Below are positions 46,119-56,900 of a stretch of DNA of 64,000 nt, in pieces. The DNA is taken from positions 9,148,075-9,212,074 of the forward strand of contig NC_091135.1 in the NCBI RefSeq assembly GCF_041381155.1, read 5' to 3'. The DNA comes from Argopecten irradians. Lineage: Eukaryota; Mollusca; Bivalvia; Pectinida; Pectinidae. The notes below the pieces were generated by a model that was not told where the DNA came from, did no database searches, and saw only the letters and a program-made list of their open reading frames with translations. The position numbers and the translations under genes were made by a program. Position 1 is the first letter of the stretch; every line of letters starts with the position of its first letter.

Positions 46119-46567
46119 TATAGATCGCAGCGTGCGCAGTGCCATACAAATATAAGAAACCAAAAGGCAGAAAAAGAAAACTTAGACTGTCGAAGAAAAT
46201 CTGGAGCCATGGAAATAAACGATGTCATCACACATCAGATTATAGATACAAATTTAGACAGAGGTGATCATTTGGGTATGAAACCAGACAAAGATGTGTC
46301 ACAGCCTTCATTCTCCCAAGTTCATGTGTACGACCACGGAACACATGTGTGCGACATCTATGTTGACAATGACAATATTTTTCAAAGTATCAACGACGAG
46401 GTCTCAAGTAAACGCAAAATCCCAGTGTCGCTTCTTCGGCTAGAATACAAAGGGAAGACTGTTAATGAAAGTTGGCCATTACATATCGAGAATGGTGATA
46501 AATGTTCATCTTTCTGTGAAGTGCAAGGGAGGAATGATGGAAGGCACTGATTCATCTCAATCAACTG
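46119..46567 (+). CDS. RRM-UBL-GTPase gene, exon 5 (ubiquitin-like domain)
   Basis: It begins after 'ttgataaacag' with YRSQRAQCHTNIRNQ and, after a polar linker, has a ubiquitin-like fold: QVHVYDHGTHVCDIYVDND, IFQSINDEVSSKRKIPVSLL, LRLEYKGKTVNESWPL, then HIENGD. The annotated frame stops at 46548. One base fewer in the A run at about 46500 gives NVHLSVKCKGGMMEG and runs open to a good donor (GTAAGG, 46568). That is the natural end of a UBL and keeps the phase needed by exon 6. I take this as an indel in the sequence or a real frame break; which one cannot be told from the sequence. Confidence 0.68.
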
Positions 46568-47548
46568 GTAAGGATATAAATAAATATTGAAAAATGGCAA
46601 TATTAATATTATCTACACATGTTAAGAATTGTCAAATGAGCACGTGGACAATATCAACTCTTGTATATTACTTAATGCATATTACCTAATTTCAAAGCAT
46701 TTAATTAATTGGAGATGTAGATTCAGCTGACTATTCCAAATGTGTTACTGTGCAAAACCCTATAGCAATTTTTATGAATAAAAGGTAAATTTTTATTGAA
46801 ATAGAGTGAAATATTTTCTAAATAGCATATTCCTAACAATTTGTTAGCAGTACTCTCCACATTTATGGACCAGATATGTTACGGATGTAGGAACATACAT
46901 TATTTCTCTATGCGTCGCCAGGAAATGAGAAAATGTTAATTATTAATCGCGGAATAGATACAAAATGAGCTTCCGACTCAAAATAACAATTATCATTAAC
47001 TTGATGCAACGATAATTAACAATCATATTAGAGGGTAAAAGTTAATTCAGGTACGTGATCTTTTATTTAATCATTTTCAAAAATCAAATAACAAAATCCA
47101 GTGTGCTTCAAAAGTCGGTGAACAATAAAGGTATCACACTTCTGGTGGTAATTACTTCATCGAACTTTCTCGATGTCTTAGCATTAGTAATACTTAAGTT
47201 GAAGTTTCAAGACGATTATAACAATTACATCATCATATTTTGATTGCCGCCTAGTATGAGTTAATAATCTATGTGATATATTTTCAACTTATCGCTAAAA
47301 CATTGCAAATGTTCAACTAGAATGATGAGTTTTGAAAAAGGCCTCGGTGTGTGTGATGGTGTCCAAGATGAAAGGATAATAAATCAGACGGTAGATTACC
47401 AATATTTGGCTAAGAAAGATTTGCTTTAAAATCGTTTGCGCTTTCGTTTGAATTGTTTAAAGTAGTTAGAGATGACAATTATCATTAGACACATTATCAC
47501 TTGTATCATATAGAATGAAACTCTTTTCATGTTTTTGCTCATTTTTAG

Positions 47549-48264
47549 GTAAAATGCCTGGTTCACAGAGAGATTTTCTGCAATTCGATTACTCTGGACA
47601 TTTCAAAATCAATATCGTTTCCGAAGGCCTTGCTTCCGTAAAAATAATTAAGCTGAGCATAGAAGAGGAAGAATTTGTAAAATTTTGTCACCTCTTTTCG
47701 TGTGATAGACGGTTACGTGCATTAAAGAAAGCCTTGGAATACAAACTGCACCTTGATATAGTAAAAAAGGGTATCCTCCTAAAGTTTGTCTACAACAAGG
47801 GTTCACAGATGTAAGTGAAGCAGGCAGACATCAGAGAATCACTAAGAAACTATTTGTGGTCACCAGGATGCTATCGACTTTTCCACAACGCCTTGGAATA
47901 TCGATCAAATTAAACATTTTTTGTCACCCTTGGACGGTTATCAGGATGGTACTGTTATCGGTTACGAAGTGTCAAGTGAAACAATAACATACTGGCTTGT
48001 TGGTGAAAATAGTTCTATTGCCAAAGTTCGTGACATTTTGAATCGGGAGCTAGGTAATGAACTTCTATCCGACAAAGAATTCGGCAGAGCAAAAGCTGGT
48101 GAAAATAATTTGTGCGGAGATAATGATGACTCATTAAAGTCAATTAAAACGCAAGGGGCTATTACAGATGATTCGACTGTCAAGGAGAAAATTCTGATAT
48201 TTGAGACAAAAGCAACCTCTCAGGCAATCAAAAACAAATCCATCGTCAGCTTTAACACAAAAAG
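47549..48264 (+). CDS. RRM-UBL-GTPase gene, exon 6 (unrecognised domain)
   Basis: After the acceptor 'ttgctcatttttag' it reads GKMPGSQRDFLQFDYSGHF, joining exon 5 in phase. Then come IIKLSIEEEEFVKFCHLF and RRLRALKKALEY. The frame breaks near 47813 and about 47845. It goes on as DAIDFSTTPWNIDQIKHFL, DGYQDGTVIGYEVSSETITY and SIAKVRDILNRELGNE to a donor at 48265. The second half, with alternating strand and helix, could be a KH- or RRM-like fold, but I recognise no family. An alternative donor (AT|GTAAGTG) exists at 47814. Confidence 0.55.
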
Positions 48265-49985
48265 GTAAAATAAGATTATTATTATGATCATATATTCAGG
48301 ACAAAACTGGCATTTGTACGGCGACACAGAGGTGACAAAATAAAATATGTTTTTAATGTAGAGTGAAAATTTTTTTTTGTTTATGTAAGACGAAAAATAA
48401 TTTATTTTATGTAGTGCCATAGATTTTTTTTCTTTTACCGGCTCACGTAAAACGTATGTTTCACCCTACATAAATAATTTTTTGTCCTAAATTATTTTTT
48501 TTCTGACACCTCTGTTCCGCCGTACATTTCTGATTATGTTTTTAAAAAAACACCAAATTAAAATATTTCAATCACGCTTACTTATGCTTTTCTGCAAATG
48601 ATATATCTTCCGATATGATGAATATGATAGCAAAAAACAGTCGTATATGTGTTTTAAATGTTTCAATAGATAGTATTGAAGCTATGCTGTACTCTATTCT
48701 CACTTGGGAAGCAGAGTTTTTATCAACGCATTTTGTAACTCATTCATTCGGTCTACTTAAAGGAGGGGTATCAATTTAGGTCTTTTCACATCCACTTACA
48801 AATAAGCAAAATTTTTGGCATCAACTTTAGGGTCAGCTTCATATTATGTGTTATTCAAAACATTTTTCTCGGTTCGTGGTAATTTCAGAGACCAATGTCA
48901 CGGGTTGAAATAGGATTTCCATTTTTCAAGTTTCTTAAACTTGCTTGTGATGTTTGATTTTAAAACATTCCTAAAACTACTAGTATGAATAGACCACAGT
49001 GACCTACGTTAGTATTTAAACATTTATTTATCACCAAAACATACCATAACAATGCATGTTAACCATTTGATAAATTAGAACAGTTGCTTTTCATTTATGT
49101 TGACACATCCCAGTGTATACACATTGACATCAAATCTCATCCCCAGCCTCTATTATTTCAAACTGGCTTTTAATTACGGACTACTTTTATATTCGTCTAT
49201 TCTTATTTTCTTAAATATAACAAAAATATTAAAAATAATTAATTGCGTTCCGAAAAAACTCCATGGTAGTATGCCCTATATGGAATGACTGAATGCACAT
49301 GCACCACAAGCAGATTTTTTTTTATATATTTATTTTTGTGTTAATGAGACACATATATGCACGATTAAGACATCAGATATTGTTCAAATGATGGGCTTGG
49401 GAACTGCAGTGAACCCTGAGTGGAAATGTAATTGAATATGGCAATATGACTGGCGGTTCATATAGTCTTGAAAAAGTTTAATCTATTTATTTCTCATTCA
49501 AAGGAAAATTATTTAGGATGAATAATTTTGTTTTTGACCTATATTTGTATCAACATTTTATAGACTAGAATTGCCATTTAGTCCGCTATCTTGAATCATA
49601 TTTCTTACTTTTGTCAATATCTTTTAATTATTTTAACACCTCATTCGTCACGTTTGATCACTTGAGGTAATGAAGTGATTACATATTTTTTACATCTTTA
49701 TGAAAATTCTTTATAATCATTTTTTGGAATAATGATTTGTATTAATGGGAAGTTAATACTAGCATATATTGTAATCAAAGAGATGAAAACATTGCTCCAT
49801 TAGGAGGAAAATGATATAGTTGTTCACGCATAGGTCATAGTTGACTCTCGTGTTAAAAAGCTAAACATAAATAGCCACGGAATGACTTCCTAGAAATTAA
49901 AGATTAGTCATTTCCCAGCATTATATTTCAATAATTTAACATCAAAATGTCTGATTTTCTTTTTTTAATATTTTCATAAATGAAG
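48265..49985. other. Intron between exons 6 and 7
   Basis: AT-rich. 48330-48500 contains a loosely symmetrical block ('gacgaaaaataatttatttt' ... 'aaataattttttgtcctaaa') that may be a decayed foldback element. No coding exon is seen. Confidence 0.4.
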
Positions 49986-50048
49986 CATTTGAAGATAAAT
50001 CAGCAGCCCAGGTTCCCATATCTGCCTTCCCGACCTGTAGATCACCTG
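49986..50048 (+). CDS. Candidate exon 7 (linker)
   Basis: 63 bp between 'ttcataaatgaag' and the donor GTGAGT. In the phase that suits the GTPase exon it reads AFEDKSAAQVPISAF and PTCRSP, ending one base into a codon, so that G|AT makes the Asp that opens the GTPase exon. The incoming phase fits exon 6 only if the short A run at its end is one base shorter. A second frame is also open, so this exon is tentative. Confidence 0.4.
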
Positions 50049-50569
50049 GTGAGTGTTTATCTAAAACCTGCCTATTGAATTAAGTGAACGAACATCTTTA
50101 TGTCAAAGTAGCATGTACAACAGATATGTGGAATTTCATATCTACCGTTTGGCACATTCTGGCACGTTTGAACAGTTGTCTCCATTAGATTTCACCGTTG
50201 AAATCATCAGGTAAGCGTTATGCAACTTATCATATATCCTAAAATTTACAATTTTTCTCAATTACAGAATTTCAAAATGCCGACAAGCAATTAAAATATC
50301 GTATAAAAATTGCAAAAGTAATCATGCCGTCTCACACAAAATGCATAAATTACCGTCCGTAAGCAATAATATGCGCGTTCATTGAAAACAAAAACTAAAA
50401 CAACATGGCGGATTTTTAAACGAAAAAAATGAACTTGACAGCTAATTACGCGTGTGCTACATGCATGTATTAAATGTAGCCATGACAGTAAACAAGTACG
50501 GTAGATCTAGGGATATCCTAGTTGTACGGTATGATATCATATCATTCTTATACTTTTTTCTTCTTTTAA
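50049..50569. other. Intron sequence before the TTAA element
   Basis: 50176-50210 looks like a mini-exon (acceptor aacag, donor gtaagc) but its phases fit neither neighbour. Nothing else is recognised. Confidence 0.4.
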
Positions 50570-51824
50570 CGTAGACCGTCCCTTCCGTGACGTCATACGT
50601 TTGTAACGTCGCTATCCGGATTCCGGCAAACGTAATTTATTTCTCCGTACCCATCTATTATAACTCGCTTCTAACATCGGCATTCGAGCAAATAATGTAT
50701 TTCGTCTAGAATCTTTCCGAGTGTTTACTTGAAGTGTATCAATCTAAAGGGGTGACAATCGGTAAATATAGTATAATTTTGAAGATTCATGCATGAAGTA
50801 AAATCCAAGAATCCTATAATAGTCGCTAAAACAGTCAGATGGAACACACATGAATTACGGGGACCCAAAATGAAAAAAAAAACTTCACGTCATCAGTACA
50901 GTAGCCTAGTAACAAATGAATGACCGTTATCATTATAATTGTTTACCTATCTTTTTGCAAAATAGAAATAAATTTAACACAGTACATGTATATGGATGCC
51001 AAAGGAACTTAGTGGTGTTTTGAATGGAAACATTCGAGTTTCGAGCTTCAATAGGCACTCTTCGTAAGATGCCGGTATACTAATTTTTTCGTACGGAAAT
51101 GGACAAAAAAAAAATACGGAAATAAATTGCTGCAAAATATTTTCATTTTATTTTTGTTATCTTGTATGCTCCAATAATATAATAAATATAGAAAATTAAC
51201 AAAGGTAAATAAAAAACATAAAACGTTGAAAAGTGCTACGGATTCGCTTATTCTTATCGTTTTCAGGCCAAAATTTAAGGGGTCTTAGAAAGCAAATCGG
51301 TCACATTTTGAAAAATAATGTGGTAAGGTATACTTTTTATTGGTTGTTCTTATTGCAAAAAAAGTCAATCTTCATGGAAATCATAAAAAAATCGATTTTT
51401 TTGAGATCATTTTTTTTCAGAAAAAAGAAAAGATGACTATTTTGATGCAATTTTTCACTAAAATTGGGTCCGCATTTAATTGTTTAAAATAACGATATTT
51501 CGTTTTATTGTGGAAAACCAAGCTTATTTGATATAGTTATAAATTCTATATCACCTACTGAAGGTATGAACATGTTACGGGCATATTCTTTATATGTTAA
51601 GCGATGTTACACAAAGGAAATATTATTCATTTAAAAATCCTTAAAATCCGAAATTTTAAGTCATTAGTACATATCTTTAATATATATATATAAGTAACCC
51701 GGCAGAAAAATTAACCCGGTGACAAATAATTTTTATGTGGTTTTTGTGATCAGGGTATACCTAAAATCAAAATAATAAAAAATAAACGAAATACTTGAGA
51801 TAAAACCAGAAGGGACGGTCTACC
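50570..51824. mobile_element. Non-autonomous piggyBac-like element (TTAA flanks)
   Basis: The ends CGTAGACCGTCCCTTCCG and CAGAAGGGACGGTCTACC are complementary over about 16 bp, and TTAA stands immediately outside each end (50566-50569, 51825-51828). TTAA duplication is the mark of piggyBac-type insertion. The 1,255-bp body has no transposase; its only open frames are short. Confidence 0.8.
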
Positions 51825-52067
51825 TTAAAGAATTGTATAAATTCTCTATTTTGCTAGTGAGACTTATACATGTACGAGTGGAAAACGTAGTTGGGCCCAA
51901 ACGGGGGTAATACGATTTTATTCCTTTTGCCACGTTCCCAGCCATTTTCCTAGCCCTCGGCAACACCTACGACCACGCCCTCTTGGTTCATGATCATGGG
52001 TCTATCGGACGAGCTAGATTCATGATCAAGACTTGTGAAGCTGGCGATAGTATGTATCAATTTAATT

Positions 52068-52421
52068 AAGGATTAACTTGAATAGATTTTTTATGTTATG
52101 GAGATATAACACAAAAATCTGAGTGTACTCTAAATAAACCGCGAAGCGGTTTATGATGAGAGTACACTCCGATTTTTGTGTTATATCTCCATAACATAAA
52201 AAATCTATTCAAATTAATCCTTATAATTCAAATTACTAAAGATAATCTCTTCAATACTCAAAATTCATTTTGGGACTCCTTTGTCTATGAAATCATTACG
52301 CCGTCATCTCAGCCAATCAGAAGCAACGTCACAAACGGCGACGCCATTTTTTTCCTTTATGGGCTGATAAAGTAAATTTTTAAGCCAATGAAAATGCTCG
52401 TAACAAGCAAAATTGAATTAT
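52068..52421 (-). mobile_element. 354-bp hairpin-ended element, copy B
   Basis: The same element as 43560-43913 but on the opposite strand and about the same length, with very high similarity (for example 'aagcaaaattgaatta' and the gaagc-centred hairpin at 52071-52209). It lies in the intron before the GTPase exon. Confidence 0.88.
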
Positions 52422-53156
52422 TTATCAATAGCATAAACCATGTTTTTCACACTGCACTATAACAAAAATATTATTTACATGTGAAGGACAAAAAGGATCC
52501 CCATTTGTATTGATTTCTAGTTTTGAAAAGTAACTATTAATCCGAAATCCTTGTGTGTAATAGAATATCGGTTTGTATTTCACGATCGACCTTCAGTCTA
52601 TTTAATTATCAGGACTAAAATTAACTTGCCTTAAATATTTTCAAATTGAAGATTTAACTAAGCAGGTATATGTAATGTGACCATTTTTATATATATAGCT
52701 CAATGCTTCCGCGGTATAAATGACATTCCCAGCCGAGCGTTAATTATCCCATAAGAATCCCACAGTATGTGTTATGTGATGAGAATCGTGTAGTTCGCTT
52801 TGAAGAGCAAAACACATTATACAAGATTCATTTTTTACGTATTGACCTATTTCCGACAAAAGTATGTATACGTACCAGCGCGCATGCTTCTCTGTGTTCA
52901 TGTGGCTTTCTCCGTTCGGTTAACAAACATTTTACCGAATTTAAATGTTAAATATATTTGGAGAGAAGTTCTAAGTTTTAGGATATATAAAGGGTTGCAT
53001 AACGCTTGGTTTTTGTTTTCAGTGGTGAAATCTTAAGAAATTTACAGTTGTGTAACAACATTACATCGTACGGTATATATACGATTTTCACGATGTGCGA
53101 TGTTATGCAGTGCAGTTCATACATGTCTTTAGTACATCACGTGACTGAATACCGGA
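52422..53156. other. Intron sequence, nothing recognised
   Basis: AT-rich. Short open frames at 52769-53036 overlap one another and show no family features. Confidence 0.4.
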
Positions 53157-53682
53157 TTCTGATTGGCTACACACATGGGCACTATTTGCAATAGTGCCCG
53201 GGGCAAATAGTGCCCGGGCATGCGGGCACTATTGAAGTGGCACGAAATTGAACGTGAATATATTATGACGTCTTTATAACGTTGCGCTTCGACCAAGACG
53301 TCAAGATGGCGGACAGGCTGTTGTGTGCAAATGTTGCTTTTCTACATATCACTAATGTTCTATGGATCTACTTTTCATGAAGCTGAATCCCGTTTTATAG
53401 AAACACATATTTCTATGACAATACATATCTTGCACTTTTAATGGTACAACGTGGTGTGGAAATGACGATAGCGTTGCGAGGTGTCGCTTCATGCCTGACT
53501 TGACTTTTTTTGTTACGATGACATGAAAACGAGTCCCGTGTGAGGGTGATGTACTGAACCCATTATGGCCTGGATGAGAGGGCACTATCGTGATGGGATA
53601 GTGGCCTCGCCTTCGGCTCGGACACTATTCCATCCCTCGACAATACTATGAGGCAATAGTGCTCTCTCAACCAGGCCATAAT
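53157..53682. repeat. Element bounded by 'gggcactatt' hairpins
   Basis: The left side has gggcactatttgc at 53177 and its exact complement at 53203. The right side is a hairpin (53563-53588 with 53656-53681, arms ttatggcctggatgagaggg-type, about two mismatches) around a second inner stem (gatgggatagtg/cactattccatc). 'gggcactat' is shared by both sides. It is likely one non-autonomous element. Confidence 0.65.
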
Positions 53683-53907
53683 AGATAAATATAGCGTTTA
53701 TACTAGGTCACCTGAAACGAAGTCACGAAACGCATAATTTCGATAGATATTCGTCTGGAAAGTCATAAAGGGAAGTAACACTTATATATCAGAATGGTAA
53801 CACATGGCAGCTTTAAATTGGAATTACATATAAAAATATGTTACATAATTTTATGAAAAAGTATCTTAGTTATTATATTGTATTTAACGAACATTTTATT
53901 TATTCAG

Positions 53908-56900
53908 ATCAGAGGGAAATGATTAAAGATCTAGGGCTGAAGGAATACTTTCCTGGCAAGCTCAAGTTCGATGACGTAATGGCAATTACCAAGAATGAAA
54001 ATGATGAAACAGCGACACTAGCAGATATCCCAATCATCATTGTGCGTAAACTAATTATGTTAGATTACACAGGAAGAGAAGTTATTTTACATCAGTTCTA
54101 TCATAGAAACCATGTGAATGTTAGTTTTAAACGTAATCCAATAGACATACTTCTTACAATTTTTATGTGTCTCAGTCCATCGTTAAAAAGCATCGTTTGT
54201 TCTAAAATGTTTATGTGTCGTATGGCAATACCTCTGCTTTATCCTTCGCCCATTTACGAGGGAAAACTAAACCTCAACATTTGGCCACTTCATACAATAG
54301 TCGCTAATGATGGTGATTTAGAAAGGAATGTATTAAATAGTGACCAATATATTCTCTCCATTGTAAGGATAGGTCGTCCTCCTTTATCAAAATCCAAAAT
54401 AGCCAATGAAATACTATGCGATTCCAGTTTTCCTACGTTCTTTCATTATGATTGTAAGTTGGGGTCCCTTGAAAAACGTTGCAGCAGAGGACTCATAGAA
54501 GCCGCATGGTACCTGCCATCGACAAAGAAAAGCGATAATTTTCGGTAAGCTAACACAGGTTCTTAATTTAAGGGGCGACCTCTTACAGCATGAAAAACAT
54601 GCGGCGTTTTTGAAAGCTGTTTCTAACGTCATGATAATTGTGACAGATCAAGAGACATTGGACAGAACAAATTTCATGCAACACTTCGTAGGTTCTGTTA
54701 ATGCGGTATTTCTCATAGATGGTGATAATTTGAATAACCAGGAAGCTAAGAAATTAGAAAACAAAACAGATATACATTGTATTTATCTAAAGGAAGATAA
54801 AAAACAAATAAGTATGTCTGAAATAACGGAATCACTATTAGCGATTCTTGAATGTTTACTTACTGGGAAAACAAACGCGTTGACATTTTCACAAATTTGC
54901 CACATGGCAAGAGAAATGGACATCAGTATCGATACAGAAGGTCTCCTTGATGGGAAAAGCAAAGCGGATGAATTGTTTGCTATGTTAAAAGATGAGAGTC
55001 TTCATAAAATAAAATCCAGGTTCACGCCACTTCAAACAGATTTGTGGAAATCATACTCGGACACAGAAAAGGAACTAAGAAAGGGCTGTGAATTAACAAT
55101 ACATGCAGCAAGTGAGCTTTCTGAAAAAATGACAAAACTAAGGAACAACCAGGTTAAGAAATACAGGAATATAGCAAAACCGCATTTGATGAAAACAATT
55201 ATCATGTATATGGATAAATTAAGAGATGCAGAATTCTGCAATTTTTTAGAAAGCTTAAAATTTCATCTTGACGAAAAGAAACGAAAAGAATTACCTGCAT
55301 ACCAAGAAACATTGGATGCGGCATATAAGTTGCAAAATAAACAGCCTGAGGGAAAACAGTCAAAACAGAAACAAGTGAAAGAAGCAGAACAAAATCTTCA
55401 CGAGGCATCCTTTGGAATAGAGCATTTATTTCGAGAATTTGGACAAATTTTTGAAGCCCATACTGGTGTTGAAAATTTTGATAGAAACAGAATAGCCAAA
55501 AACGTTGCTAGATCAATAATGTTAGGATATCCTTTCGAAATAATGGATGGGGACGTTGCTAACATACCTTTAGGATGGATAGAGGAGGTTTTTTAAGGAA
55601 CTGAAGAACATGATGGGGAGTAGTGCAAAGGTTGTGTCACTTTCAATTCTAGGACTTGAAAGTTCAGGCAAGTCGACTCTATTAAATGCTATGTTCGGTT
55701 TTTTTCCTTTTCCGTGAGCGTTGGTCGATGTACCCGGGGAATCAATATGCGAATGTTACCTGTGAAAAGAAACATGTTTAAGTTTGACTACGTGTTGATT
55801 TTTGATACGGAGGGACTACGAACCTCTGACGTAGGTAGGAAAACATATCAGCATGACAATGCTTTAGCTACTCTCGTTCTCGGGATGGCAGACATATCAA
55901 TTATAAATATAAAAGGGGAAAATACTAGCGGTATAACAGATATACTTCAAATCTGTGTTCACGCTTTTTTGCGATTGCAATTAGCTTATAAGAATTTGAA
56001 ACTAAGACAGTCTTGTATTTTCATCCATCAAAATGTACCAGATGTCAATGCTAAGAAAAAGATGAGTTTTTCTCTAAACAAATTAGAGGAGACACTTGAC
56101 AGAATTACCCTAGAAGCAGCAGCTGAAGAAAATATTTCGGACATAACACGTTTCAGAGAGGTAATTGAATTTGATATCAATAAAAACGTTTGGTACTTTC
56201 CAGATCTATGGAAAGGTGATCCTCCCATGGCACCAGTTAACCTGGGATATAGCATGAACATCGATAATGTTAAAAATGACATCGTCAAAAGATTTGTGCA
56301 GAATGAAACAAGTTACAGTGATATACATGATTCTTTTATTCACTTGCGTGATCTATGGAATGGAATCCTAGCAAATGATTTCGTTTTCAGTTTTCGAAAA
56401 TAGTATAGAAATGAGAAACTACAACAAATTGGAAGAATATTTCAATGGTTTTGTTTGGGAACTTGAGCTTTATAAAATCGAAATATGTAAAATATTTAAT
56501 CAGCACATCAATCAGTTTGAATCATACGATGACCTGAAGAAGGAAGAAAACGAAATAAAAAGACAAACTAAAGATCTTTTTTCAAAAAAAGGTATTCAAA
56601 TTAAGGAACGTTTAAAGGGTGTTTTTGAAGAACATAAATCAGATTTCGTACATTGGAAAAACACAAAGCTTATAGCTTGGGACAACCAATTCCAGCGTTT
56701 AGAATCTATCTTGTATCAGGAAATAGCTAGTTTACAGGAACACTGCCGCATGGATTTAGACATGAAGAACGCATACGATAGTAACAAAAGAGAAATCGTC
56801 GAAAAAGCTTCGGAATTGGCAGAACAAATGAAAGGTAAATGTTTAGACGAAAATAAGATGCTTAAGGATTTTGATAAAATGTGGTCAGCATGGATAGAAA

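Noticed and set aside
50176-50210. Mini-exon between exon 7 and the GTPase
   Set aside because: Splice signals look fair (aacag, gtaagc), but the only open phase matches neither the preceding nor the following exon.
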